Source: Ceratothoa steindachneri (taxonomy: Eukaryota > Arthropoda > Malacostraca > Isopoda > Cymothoidae). From it: a DNA stretch of 64,000 nt. Shown here in pieces: positions 49,051-60,207 of this stretch. Where the stretch lies: contig OZ018320.1 of assembly GCA_963969495.1 (NCBI GenBank), forward strand, positions 79,047,313 to 79,111,312, in the 5' to 3' direction. The notes beneath the pieces were generated by a model that worked only from the letters and a program-made list of their open reading frames with translations, was not told where the DNA came from and did not search any database. Numbering within the stretch: the stretch's first letter is position 1; each line of letters starts with the position of its first letter. The position numbers were made by a program, and so were the translations under genes.

Positions 49051-51532
49051 TATAAGAAAATACTTGTATTTGTCATAAAATTAACATGGATTAGTCGTTT
49101 ATGTAAAGTCACATTTGTCAATGCTTCTTTTGTTGGAGTGATAATGAATTAGGTTGTTTCAGATGTCTAAATTCTAGATCCAATTTTAAGCTCCCACGAG
49201 ACTAGCAATCCATACTTAGTGCTGAATCACTACGAAAACATGGCCACGACCTTCATGAAACTGAGCGATTTTCTATGTACAGTATTTATAGTAATAGAGT
49301 AGCCATAGTTTATTGAGTTGATCATGGACTTTAGCTATCAAACTTCGAATTTTTTTATTTAGTCGATTTTAAATTATTTCCTCAAATCTTTGTGAATGCT
49401 TTTAAAAAAAATCCTTTTATTCCATAAAAATGGGTCTAGCTAAGTTTATCCAGAATTGTTCGAGTGACATCCTGTGGCAATTTCAATGCATATCACTTCT
49501 AATGCGTAAATATATGTTGTACAAGTCAATATATTCGAGAGATGGAAGGGTTGAGCAATTTTCCTCCCAGCGGACATTAGTTTATTTATTCTATCTATAA
49601 AATACAATTTTAAACTCTGTGTTTGTTGTAGCGAAGCTTCCTAGCTGCGAAACCAAAATCTATGCTTCGTAAAATCAAATTTCCACGTGAAAAAAATATT
49701 CGCATAATTATAACAATATAATTTGTACATTATTAACTTTATCACAAATCTATGTAAAATGTTTTTATCATTTAGGATAAACACAGTCGCCAGATGGGCG
49801 CCTTAAAATAGTAAAAATAGGATAAACATGACTTGCTGAGACAAAAACCATGTTGGAAATTTCCCAATATATTATTAAGATACGTCTTTATAGGTGATTG
49901 AGATATAACCTCTACATTATCTCAATATTTGGAGTGTAGTCACATCTTTCAATGAATTACGTCGTATTTCTTTTATTGAAGATTTAACTTCTAAGGAAAA
50001 ATTTAGAGATTCTACTTCAACAGGGTGGTCAAATGAATTGTTGTTATTTTAATGGTCGTTTTTGTCATGTGTCACATATTTTGTTTTAACATACATCATA
50101 GATCCTTCATTAGTAATTTTGGTTATGTTAGTGCTAGTAGAGGTTTATTTTCGCTTTGCACAAGCTCAGTGAAAAAATCCAAATTGTTTTTTACTTTGTC
50201 CATTGTCTTTTCTCAATTTTATTTTATTTTTCCAGTGTTTTTTAATTTCTTACGAGTCCTGTAAAATATAATCTTTTACTTATGCATTGATGGGCGATTT
50301 GGATTCCAGTTTTATGCTGAGTTTTAACGTTTTTCCAGTGAATTTTTCGAAATTTATATTTAGAAGTTCTATTATTTTTGTAGTTCTTCCTTCTCCTTGA
50401 GTTTTTTTTTTACTATAAGATCAAAAATTGATGTTGCCTATTCGTTTTATTTATATGGGCATTTTTTCATCAGCCCTTTACACCAGTTAATTCTCACTAA
50501 TTCACTATTAACAATTTTAAATTTGCTGAATCTATATTTTCCAAAGGTGCTTATTATTTCTCAATGCAGTAACTTTTACTCTTTGAATTCTCTGAAGCAT
50601 GATTTATGGCTACTGTAATCACATGGGTGACATAATTAAGTGTGAGATATCTTTCTACATTTCTATTTAGAAATATGAGATCACACCCATTAAAATAGAA
50701 TAAATATAATATTTTAGGGCACTGTGATCATACTGTTCCGTGCACATCAGGTGAGCTATTTCTTTTAAACATTTTGCCTAATTCTTCTCTATTTTTGCAT
50801 TACAAGGTCAGAATATTCATGTTCTCTCCAAATCACAAGGGGCACTTTAAAATCGCCGCCAGAACAAACGTTCTGAAGTTGGCGAATTTTCAATTTGCTT
50901 CACAAATGCTATAATTATGGATTTCTCCTAACTCATATTTTTGTATCCAAGATTTGTATAGTTTTTGAGTGAGATTTGAAAAATTATATAAATTTTTAAA
51001 TACGTGATTAATTTAGTTATATTCACAAATGAGCATCGACCCGAATGTGTCATTTAGTCGGGGGCATTAATTTTTTTTTTAATTGGCAGTTCAAAATATT
51101 CATCTCTTAAACTTTCTCAATGAGACAATTTCTTTGAAAGTAGGAAAAGAGGAACTTGTTGTTATCACAATCTTTCTGACCGCTTAGAGAAAGTTTTTTT
51201 AGCAGTGTGTGGTCCGGTTTAGGGTAATCTGTGTGAATGTAGACTGTAGGTTAGTGGGAGTCTATATATGTCTGAATCTTTGTCAGTATACCGCCTTCTA
51301 TGCGAATTCAGCAGGTGTCACTAATCTCGTAAAAGGAAACGAACTATCTTTTAAAAAGTGAAAAGAAATGCCTTCTCCATGAAAGCTTCTTCAATATCGG
51401 AATGAGGGAAGTTTGTTTACGAACAAAAGCAAATCTCGCCGACTTAATGTTTCTAATGGCAACAGTTTGGTTTTGAATTCGGATAACTTGAACAGTCGGA
51501 TCCCGTTTTACTTTTTGGGGGGTGGGGTGGGG
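49051..51532. other. No recognisable gene
   Basis: AT-rich, with several T-runs. Plus-strand ORFs at 50052-50264 and 50397-50618 are Phe/Leu-rich from T-rich DNA and are not convincing genes. Confidence 0.4.
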
Positions 51533-51780
51533 TTAATAACATTGTAACTATTCGGCCGATTCTAACGACATTTGAAACCATTATGTTGTTTTACATTCTC
51601 TTTCAGGGGATAATTGCGAAGGTACACCCAAAATTAGCCCGGGAATTATTTTGTTTTGGCAATAACATCATAACTATTAGGCCGATTCTAACGAAATTTA
51701 AAACCCTTATGTTATTTTACATTTTCTTTCGAATGATATAATTGTCAAGGTCCTCCCAAGGTTACTCCGGGAACTATTGA
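51533..51780. repeat. Diverged tandem repeat of about 120 bases
   Basis: Two units share AATAACAT..TAACTATT.GGCCGATTCTAACGA, then TTATGTT.TTTTACATT.TCTTTC and CCGGGAA(T/C)TATT. The first starts at about 51533 and the second at about 51655. They are more diverged than the 48798 duplication. Confidence 0.7.
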
Positions 51781-52574
51781 AAGTTTTGAAGATCGTAAGG
51801 TCATAAATCAAAATAAGTGAGAGCACGCGACTTTGGTCAGCAGACCTTGTTTCTCCTACTTTACTGGGTAAGGGCTATGAAATTGCTTATCAAACTTTAG
51901 GTAGCGTTTTAAATTCCTTACGAACATATGGTTACAGGTTATGAAGTATTAAGAGACAAGAGCTTTTTGTTTGATGGGAAGTTTTGGAAGCAAATTAAAC
52001 GTCTCTGTCTCTCTTTAGAGGTTAGGAAAATTCACTTATAAGTATGGATATATCAGTAAAAGTAGAAAAAGTAGTGGCAAAGAACAGCCATAAAGAGCTT
52101 GGACTGGAGAGATCGAATCATCAGCCTTAGTTTGTGAGTGGTAAGCAAGTAATATCTAGGGTAAGTTATGATACTATTTGTGGAAGTATGAATTCGAACG
52201 CGCCGTGTGGCTTAATTTTCTCAGGCCAGACTGGCACCAGCTATATTTGTTTTCATTTATGACCACTTTAGTTTTGTTAGTGAATTTTACCATAGAAGAG
52301 ATCCACTTCGAGATGACTGACAGAAGACTCCAGCAGTCTTATGGAGAACGTTAGTAGTAGTATTGTAGGTGAAGGGTCGAGTGCACACAAACTCGGCCTC
52401 CTATGTGCGTATATAGATACGTACACACGCACATGGACTCGCACTCAAGTCTTCTCTCCCCCACCCCTCCCCTCCTAGCATTGGTCACTACCAGCCTTGG
52501 TGACATGCAGGTGCCCCCTCCCCTCACCTCCCCTCCCCCAATACTTTGGTCAGTGACCTTTTCGAAGGATTCAG

Positions 52575-52760
52575 AGTCCACACAAACACACACACATACA
52601 CACACACAGAGACACACATACACACACACACTTGAAAGCGTTTTCAATTTTCATCTCCCCCCTCCCCCCATCGATAATGTTAGATTGTGGGAGTCTTTTA
52701 CCGTCGATTGTAATCAACACACACACACACACACACTTGAAAGCGTTTTGAATTTTCAGG
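52575..52760. repeat. (CA)n stretches with duplicated ACTTGAAAGCGTTTT
   Basis: CA-rich runs at about 52578-52640 and 52715-52737 are each followed by ACTTGAAAGCGTTTT(C/G)AATTTTCA (52630 and 52735). The second CA run splits an inverted copy of Maverick-type sequence (52671-52838). ORFs through the CA repeats are low-complexity artefacts. Confidence 0.7.
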
Positions 52761-52838
52761 ATTTTTCTTGTATTAACATAACCGTGGAGTTGCCATTTAA
52801 CCTTTTACAATTCTTTGATTGGTCCGTCCATTTGCCAT
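52671..52838 (-). repeat. Inverted, internally deleted copy of 59161-59568
   Basis: 52671-52716 is the inverted complement of 59161-59206, which is coding in the Maverick-type gene at 58806-59440. 52746-52838 is the inverted complement of 59477-59568, just downstream of that gene. The 270 bases between the two parts in the original are replaced here by a (CA)n run. About 6.4 kb of element DNA lies between the inverted copies. Confidence 0.85.
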
Positions 52839-52888
52839 AGGTTTAAATCATTTGTCGTTCAACCTCTTTCTGTCTCACACGTTCTAAG

Positions 52889-53363
52889 ATGATCCTCCAT
52901 CCACATCGTACCACACCTAGACTTAGTAAATATTTTGCAACTGAAGATGTGTGTGGATCGGATTATAAATCTAGCCCAGACTATTCACCTACGGTTGATT
53001 TCTTCGATTATCCTTGGCGACTTATTCATGAACACCCAATTGATCGGATTGAATTTCTCTATAGTGGGTCAGTCCAACCACCTTTCAACTATAATAACGG
53101 AAAAGAAGTGATTGAAAATCTCCAGTTTATGGATTTAGAAGATTTAATCATCGGTGAAAAATTAAAAAAACTAGCTTATGGACCAGTTTTTCTTTGTAGG
53201 TCTATCCGATCGTCACAATACATGGGAGGATAGATTTTTCTGCTTATTGCATTCTAACATTGTGAATGATAGGGAGAAAGTAGTGAACATCGCTATATTT
53301 GACACAAAACACTTGTTATTTCGATTTCTCTTATGGTATACCATTAACTCACCGATACGATGA
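52889..53363 (+). pseudogene. Unidentified Maverick-associated ORF, frameshifted
   Basis: Frame 52889-53233 (114 aa) reads LSKYFATEDVCGSDYKSSPD, WRLIHEHPIDRIEFLYSGS and LKKLAYGPVFLC. A second frame from 53178 to 53363 (FFFVGLSDRHNTWEDRFFCLL ... FDTKHLLFRFLLWYTINSPI) looks like the natural continuation, so a one-base shift probably lies near 53190-53210. I recognise no family. It lies convergent to the polymerase gene and ends about 190 bases from its stop. Confidence 0.35.
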
Positions 53364-53552
53364 AAACCAAGATGGAAGAGGCAAGGGTGAAAGAATTCCC
53401 CTTCTCACAAGGTCAAGAGAATGTGATGAGTTATTTTTTAGACAAAATAAAACATTGGTAGCATAACGCGTATTATTTCATCTTTATTTTATTCATACAA
53501 ATCAGATAATACTATTAATAATTAAAAAATATATATGCACATAAAGAAAGAG

Positions 53553-56500
53553 CTAATAATAGCAGGTATTCAGTGGACTATCATCATTCTCTCTATCATC
53601 ATCGGCTCCAACTATGCGTTTCATAGTATCGTAGGTTATTATATTCTTAGTGTGAGTGTTAATGGTTAATCCTTTAGCACGAAGTATATACTTCACCCCA
53701 CTCGGCGTTTGGATACGTACCAAATAGGATTTGGGACCCGTAGAGCAGAATGAATCCCCATACGCATCAGCACCATACACATCTTTGATCTCATCGGTGA
53801 GATCACCTAGGAATTCTCCGAGTTGAGGTTGTGGATCATCTTTCCTAGCAATGAAGATGGCACTGTGTGTGTCACAGTACAACAACGTTTCACCCAACGA
53901 GTCTAAGAGACCATATAGCTTGATTCGAGCATAGGCGGTTGTGAATGCTGCAATTGGAAGATTCGTTACGTGGGAGTCAAATTCTACATGTTCAGCATTC
54001 TCCACTTTCGCCAACTACATCCAACGAATTCACAATGTAATCGTCGTTTTTGATCAAGGCGATTACATCATGGTCAGAACCACAGATGACCGTTTGCATT
54101 CCGTGAATCCTCTGAGCGAATTTTCCCAAGAGACTGTAAAAGAAATAATATTATCAGGATCAATGGGATGATTTTTGATTTATTAGTATAGTAGTATTAT
54201 CGACTTTAAGTTTAGAAATTATCGACTTTATATTAGCTGTCTATTGTCTTAACATTTCTAAATATGATTAGGATCAATGAGATGATTTTTGATTTATTAT
54301 TATAATAGTATTATCGACTTTATGTTTAGAAATTATTAACTTTATATTAGTTATACAATGTCTTAACATTTCTAAATCGCATCTTGAAAGTAATATATCA
54401 ACACAAAAAAAAAAATCTAATCGCAGGAAGAAATCCTTACCTATTTAGTCAGAGCTTCGCTCTAAAACACTTTCCAGGATTCCTTTCGATGTTGTTTATT
54501 TTAATGTTTATCCCCTCAACATGATTCACCCTCTTCACGTATTCTATTTTTTCTTCTAGAAAAGTTTTATATATTCTGCGAACAAACCATCTCTCTTTTC
54601 AAACTCCTCAAACTCGTAGATTTTCTTGATCTTATGCATTTTTTCCGGTGCAAGTTTCAATTCAGGGGTTGTGTACACGCCGGAAATCATACGTTGCTTT
54701 TCAGAGTGATCGCATTCGCGTGAGTTTTGCTGAGCGCATGTGGTGCAGAGTGTGAAAGTAAGTTTACCATCTACGGATTGAGGGAGAACTGGAATATACA
54801 AATCATTAGGAGAGAGAACATCAACTTTGACGATACTGAAATATGCCCCATTCACACCCTGAGTGAATTCTTGAATAGACGGAATTTCTCGCACAGATAC
54901 GCAACGTCTCGGTGATCCTAGGGGATAGGGATTGTTTTTCATAAAGTAAGGATATAAGGAGCAAAATTCGACATAATGGATTTTTACACCTTCGGTTGGT
55001 GGGTAGTATAATATTAATGGGTTACATCTGCCACCAAAAAGTGCACTCCCTACATCAAATACACCATTGATTACATCGGCAGATATTCTATTAACCGCCT
55101 CACGGCGCCCTGGCCTGGTTTGCATCATGATCTCAAATTCACACTCCCAGAGAATTATAACCTTGTAATTACTACTAAGAATTCGATCACTCTCTACTGT
55201 CTGATAATATCGGTCCAACGTCCACCAATGGAAACATCCTATTTTCGATCACAGTTTTCTTTCTGGCACCCATGCCAATAACATCCATGAAAGAGAAACA
55301 CAGTTCCTCCTCCTGATGGTGAAAACCCGTCAGGAAAAAATACTCTTTCACCACCAGAAAGGCTTCACTCACCACCGTTTCTTGCATGAAAAATTGGGAT
55401 TCCTCTAACATGTTCTTTAAACATAAGCCAACGTATAGCCTTATAAGAAAAAGCTTTGGATTTCTTCCTGTCGATGACTGCAATATAATTTTCTGGTAAG
55501 AAGACATCTTTATAAACCTTGTAACACAATGAGGCTATTGTGATACAAGACTGCATAGGATCAATATTAAATCTTCTTATGAACGAACATCTAAACTTCT
55601 CAAAGCACAGGCGAAGGATAGAAACATTTTGAATGCAATACTTAATACATTCTGTACGAATATTATATACTTCTTTCTGGAAATTGGAATAAAGATTACT
55701 GTCAAAGTGTAATTTTTCCTCGCTGTTCATTTCTTCGTAGTTAAAATACCTTTTTTCAGGAACAGGGCCAGTATAATTCAAAGTTTCCTCTGGAAGAAAA
55801 TCCTAAGGAAAATAACCTTTTTCCATTTCTGGGATTCCCATTGTTTTGAGCAGTTTTTTCAGCGAAGAAGGCATGAATAGGAGTGTGTCTTTAAAAATTA
55901 TGTCCTGAACAAGCTCTATCTTTAAAATCTTTCGTTCCCGCTTCATTGGATGTGAAGTAAAGAGATTAGGATTAAAATGTTGAAGCAGTTCGTCAGAGAT
56001 AAATTGGGCATCGAATTTGGCATTGTTATGTGCCATCACAAATGTTTTCACATTTTCTCTCGATCCTCTTATCTTCATATAAAGGGTTCACAAGGGAAGT
56101 TTTCACCATCTCTTTGAAAAATCTTTGTTCGTGTACCACAGTTCTTACATTTGTCATATGTTTCATTCTCATTATCAAAACAGAGTTCGCAGATTATTTG
56201 CTTAACCAATATATAAGGAAAAAGTATAAATGATCCCACTTCTTTATAAGTTTCAATATCATAATATACGGCATTCCATTTCTTAACCATCGACTTCTTC
56301 GATCTCTTCATCCAGCACGTATGCTCTGCTCCATCCGCTTTATAGTATGTATAACATTTAGAGCAGAACAACTTCTCACACTCGTGCCGTCTCATGCCCT
56401 TTGCACCCTGCATGATTATATTGTTACATCTAAGACACATGCTAATCTTCACACAAGTATGAAGCTTTATGTGCGTATCAAAACATGATTGGCTTTAGAA

Positions 56501-57480
56501 TGGGCGACTACACTAATTACATGAAATCCCTCGAATTCTTTCTCCATCACAATGCCAAGACATTGACTGCATACCCCTTCGCAATCTTTTAGATGGACTG
56601 TTACGTTGTCAGGGAACGTATAGCAGGAAAAACACATACCGTGATTAAAAGAAAGTTTCTTGTTTTTAACATATGTATCACTAATGTGGCGAATTGGATA
56701 GTAGGTTTCACCTTCAAGACCAATGAATAGGAGTGGGGCTGTTTTTTCAGGATAAGTTGGTCGATGGAATAATTTGAATTTACGTTCATCGCCTGTAGCC
56801 GTGAATATGAGGATCCTACATCTCTGCTCTCGTTCTATTAAGGAGAATTTATCTACAGTGACAAGCTCTTCGTATCCGAGATTGCATTTTCTTGCCAACT
56901 CTTGAGACTCTTTTATTATTGTTGGAACCCAAAAGTTTTTTGCGCGAACATTCTCCTTCATTTTTTTTCGCGAGGACTGAAGAAACAAATGCGCAGCCTT
57001 TAGAATTTATATGACCTCTATATATATTATGTCAATCAAATCTGTCATTGGATGGTATTACAGCATGCCCTGCAGGAATATTGTAAACACGAACTGTGAG
57101 ATTGAAGGTACTAAACTCGATTGTGTCCGCAGATTGGAATGCTATCTCGAATCGTCTCATTATATAACCGAATAGTGTCGACTCACGTAGTTGAACGAGT
57201 GGAATGTGTAAATGTATTGTATCACCGGATACATCCATAACTTGAAAACTTATATTTACACGATAATCACCATATCGAATCCATTTGAGATTTAATATAC
57301 ATCGTGAAAGCTCACGCACTACTCTACCAAGACTAGCTTCTTCTGGATTCTCTACGATTACATGATATATAATAATCAGAAGATTTCCATATACGAGTAT
57401 GTTTTCTCGTATTGGCGTAATTTTTGCACAAGAACGATTTTCTTTCTGTTGTTCGTTTGATAATCTAAAAAGGGGAAAAA
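53553..57480 (-). pseudogene. Maverick/Polinton-type protein-primed DNA polymerase B, inactivated
   Basis: About 3.9 kb of minus-strand coding in at least seven pieces. From the N-terminus: FSTFNLTVRVYNIPAGHA (57480-57032); a Cys/His finger region (CFSCYTFPDNVTVHLKDCEGVC, 56988-56467); ExoI DIET (56452-56075); ExoII AHNNAKFDAQFI (56078-55803); ExoIII region YCIQNVSIL then FNIDPMQSCITIAS, and HARNGGE (55781-55365); FMDVIGMG (55507-55187); motif A VEFCSLYPYF (55218-54556); and AAFTTAYARIKLYGLLD with motif C YCDTHSAIF (54014-53553). Key acidic residues are replaced: ExoIII Asp by Asn, motif A Asp by Glu, motif C second Asp by His. Together with frameshifts this shows a dead gene. The family copies the element from a protein primer. 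Confidence 0.88.
54157..54383. repeat. 114-base tandem duplication within the polymerase locus
   Basis: GGATCAATG(G/A)GATGATTTTTG at 54157 repeats at 54271, together with TAGTATTATCGACTTTA and TGTCTTAACATTTCTAAAT. It lies between the motif A and motif C parts of the polymerase pseudogene, and no polymerase coding is readable through it, so it is a later insertion or expansion. Confidence 0.8.
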
Positions 57481-57880
57481 ATGATGTATATATTTATCTG
57501 AAAGAAGTTTACGTATTCATTATACAGAAGGAAAGCATGAGTGACAAATACGTACTCGAACTCCACACCGACGACACCTTCGCTCGATGAGATGTTGGAA
57601 AAAGAGGAGTGGGTTGGATCCTTTTGATGGATCTTTCGCTTTTTTGCAGGGGGAGTAAACATTTTTCTCGATTCTAATGATCTATAAAGAAAGAAAACAT
57701 TTTGTATATAGTTATCTGAAAGATGTTGGCTCATTCATTATACAAAAGGAAAGCATGAGTGAAGGAGGTATGAAAAAATATTTTTTTAGAGAGGCTTTTG
57801 TTTATAGTTATCCGAAAGAAACTGTATCATTCATTGTACATAAGAAAAGTATGAGTGAAGGAAGTGTCAAAAAATTCAAA
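57475..57880 (+). repeat. Three copies of the ATPase leader and start region
   Basis: A unit of about 90 bases occurs at about 57475-57560, 57700-57785 and 57795-57880. Each reads T(A/T)TAGTTATCTGAAAGA ... TCATTCATTATACA.AAG.AAAG.ATGAGTGA. Each copy ends in an ATG with Ser-Asp or Ser-Glu codons. Only the third ATG (57851) leads into ATPase coding; the others run into unrelated codons. The spacer between polymerase and ATPase probably holds a divergent promoter, so the repeats may be duplicated promoter and leader units. Confidence 0.7.
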
Positions 57881-58426
57881 TTTGTATCCCCATGTACTTC
57901 ATCGATCATTGGGCCGACGTCTAGCGGAAAACCCCACTTCTTATATCGTATACTCCGGAATAGAGATAAGATGTTTACTCAGCGTGTTGATAGAATCATC
58001 TGGTGTTATATTATGTGGCAGAAAGATTATGAAGAATTTAAAAACGAAGTGATGTTTCATGAAGATGTGTACGATGTTTCATCTCTAGATGGAAAAAATC
58101 ATACACTCCTTATTCTAGATGACTTAATGCAGAAGATAGATGCAAATATATCAGATATATTTACAGTTACCTCCCACCATAAGAATATCTCCATATTCCT
58201 AGTGGCTTAAAATCTATTTTATAAAAATTCTTATATGCGCGATATAGCCTTAAATTGTCACAATTTATTTTTATTTAACCAGAGGAGAGACATCTCCCAG
58301 ATAAATATATTTGCTGGACAAATAATGCCTGGTAAACTTAAGAGCTTCATGAAGATATATAAGGGATCAGTCTCAAAACCTTATGGCTACTTGCTCTGCG
58401 ACTTCAGTCCGAGAAACACTGCATGA
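57851..58426 (+). pseudogene. Maverick-type packaging ATPase (A32/FtsK-HerA-like), inactivated
   Basis: The start is placed at 57851 because the frame upstream only reads through repeated leader units. The P-loop reads IIGPTSSGKP with Pro where Ser or Thr should bind Mg-ATP. The Walker B motif is LLILDDLM, followed by the TSHHKNISIF sensor-like segment usual in this family. An in-frame TAA at 58208-58210 ends the first part, and the C-terminal part (MRDIALNCHNLFLF ... KPYGYLLCDFSP) continues in the same frame to 58426. Family members pump DNA into capsids. Length is about 190 codons; Maverick ATPases are usually somewhat longer. Confidence 0.85.
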
Positions 58427-58809
58427 TTTACCTTACGGACGGATATATTTCCAAACGAAATCAAAAACGTATATCTTTTAGAATGAATCATAAAATGAAA
58501 AAATACGTGTATCTCTGCTATGCGTTCCCTACACTTTCTAAAAAGATGAAAAAATCAATCATAGGAAGCATGGATAGTGATTTTGTCAAATGTGTATGTG
58601 AAATGTGTCTTAATCTAATAAAAGGTAATGTTCTGATAACAGCATAACAGAAACAAAATATATCACGATTCAAACAGTTGATACGTATGTTAGCTCGGAA
58701 GCCAAGTCATATACGTCTAAAGAAAAAAATAATAAATCAGCGTGGAGGATCGTTTCTACTAATCTTATTCTCTGTTCTAACACCTCTTCTCTTCAACCTT
58801 CTAAGATGA
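58423..58809 (+). pseudogene. Small Maverick-type protein with Gly-Gly hydrophobic tail
   Basis: The ATG at 58423 overlaps the ATPase stop by four bases (ATGA). The first part (to 58647) is Lys-rich and has DFVKCVCEMCLNLIKGNV, a segment I recall from Maverick/adintovirus proteins. An in-frame TAA at 58645-58647 is followed in the same frame by LIRMLARKPSHIRLKKKIIN, QRGGSF and a hydrophobic tail ending at 58807-58809. In adintoviruses a comparable basic protein with a GG-hydrophobic tail has been compared with adenovirus core peptides. Structural role by analogy only. Confidence 0.6.
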
Positions 58810-59440
58810 AAAAATATTGTTTATCCAGAAAAAGAGAGAGAGAGCTACCCTCAAACTTAATACCATCTCAAAAAATACTTTTATCTTTGGAGAGAGAATT
58901 GACTACTATACTCAATCATTCACACATAACACCAGATAAACGTATTATACCTTATTAGAACACGTTGGAACATTATTTAAAACAGTATGATAGGGTTGTA
59001 AACTCACCTCTCGCTAATGTCAACCAGAATGATACGGATCAAATAAACGAATATGCAGATGAAGTACTAGGAACACTGGAGCCTAATGTTCGTGAAAGGA
59101 CTAGGTTAATTTATCAGACATTAAAAAATACAGAAGGGTTCAGTTGGGATAATAATGGGGTGATTACAATCGACTGTAAAAGACTCCCACAATTTAACAT
59201 TATCGACCTCCTTAATGATATAACTAGAACGTGGAAAAGACCACCACCCCTCTTCTGGGAAGAAGTAAGAGCAAAGTACATATCTTCCAATTTCCCGAAA
59301 TCTATTATAAAAAAATCACAACGCCGGAAAGATTTAGAAAATATTACTCATGCATTAACTTCTTCCACTTCAACCTCAAAGGTTTGGGCAAAGACACGTC
59401 GCGTTGTATTTCTCAATATGGCCAACAACCCCAAATAGGG
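58806..59440 (+). pseudogene. Conserved Maverick-type protein of unknown role
   Basis: The ATG at 58806 again overlaps the previous stop (ATGA), a compact viral-style arrangement. The N-terminus is basic (KKYCLSRKRERELPS). An in-frame TAG lies at 58956-58958, and the frame then continues from 58965 to 59438. The stretch FSWDNNGVITIDCKRLPQFNIIDLLNDI followed by PPLFWEEVRAKY matches a segment I recall as widely conserved in Maverick elements (SW...G...I.G.NI.DLI.D). The function is not established to my knowledge. Confidence 0.6.
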
Positions 59441-59568
59441 AACTGGTTAAATTATTAATCAATTTCACTGATGGAAATGGCAACTAGACGGTCCAATCAA
59501 ATAATTGTAAAAGGCTAAGTGGCAACTCCACTGTTATGTTAATACAAGAAAAAACCTGAAAATTCAAA
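59161..59568 (+). repeat. Source copy of the inverted fragment at 52671-52838
   Basis: 59161-59206 and 59477-59568 are the plus-strand partners of the inverted segment at the left end of the Maverick region. The second part covers noncoding DNA between two genes. Confidence 0.8.
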
Positions 59569-59649
59569 CCGCGTCAGAGAAACCCTATCCTAATGTCTTT
59601 TGTCTCACTGTCTGTCCAAATTCACACGAATACTCACGCGTAAGAAGCT

Positions 59650-60207
59650 ATGCCTCGATTCCAGGTGAAGCAAATTATAAAACAAGAATATAAAATTAAT
59701 ATATTCAGCCTTTTGAAGCTTACTAGAACAAAATTCGGTTATGTTAGACTGATCTTTGAAAATACCTATGGAAGAACTCGCTATAACAATAAACTATTCC
59801 TTAGTGAGGATGAGTTTTGGCTTGTGTTTGCTGCAATACACAGGTTAAAACAGGAAAACTTGCCCTATGTTAATCGTTTGGTGAAGGACTACGGTGTAAA
59901 GCAGTTGAAGTGTGTAGTGGAGGCCAACCCTAACAGTCTATTTCCAAGTATCCATTTCGGTATTTACTGGAAAAGGGATGAAGAGTTCATTCCTACACGA
60001 TTTAAAAATGCGCTGTACAATGAGTATGAAGTCGACACTTTTCTAAAATTTGAAGACAAGTTTCATCAAAGTTTTCGTCAAATGAAATGCTTACAGAATG
60101 CGGTTGATGTCTGTTATCTTACTTTCGACGATGGACTTGATGAATGGCGGAAACTTAAACCCACCATCACAGAAGTTGAGTATATAAAAAAATATCTCGT
60201 TTCATGA
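59650..60207 (+). CDS. Hypothetical protein, 185 aa, uninterrupted
   Basis: The longest open frame without a break in the Maverick region. It starts MPRFQVKQIIKQEYKINIFS and has segments DEFWLVFAAIHRLKQENLPY, NSLFPSIHFGIYWKRDEEF and YLTFDDGLDEWRKLKPTI. Composition is balanced and not from low-complexity DNA. No signal peptide or membrane segment is evident. I recognise no domain. It follows the ATPase cluster in the same orientation, so it is probably an element gene. A further frame downstream (EFYCFLNKRGNSIELVKEF) may be its shifted continuation. Confidence 0.5.
   Translation: MPRFQVKQIIKQEYKINIFSLLKLTRTKFGYVRLIFENTYGRTRYNNKLFLSEDEFWLVFAAIHRLKQENLPYVNRLVKDYGVKQLKCVVEANPNSLFPSIHFGIYWKRDEEFIPTRFKNALYNEYEVDTFLKFEDKFHQSFRQMKCLQNAVDVCYLTFDDGLDEWRKLKPTITEVEYIKKYLVS

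Noticed and set aside
50052..50618. Phe-rich ORFs suggesting membrane proteins
   Set aside because: They come from T-rich DNA. No start context, repeat pattern or family motif supports coding.
52403..52840. 145-codon ORF rich in Thr-His
   Set aside because: It comes from CA repeats and a C/T-rich stretch. Its end overlaps the inverted Maverick fragment in the wrong sense.
53941..54171. Plus-strand ORF opposite the polymerase
   Set aside because: It is the antisense of the polymerase C-terminal coding region and has no motif of its own.
57677..57850. Upstream extension of the ATPase frame
   Set aside because: This stretch is made of repeated leader units and contains no family sequence; the start at 57851 is preferred.
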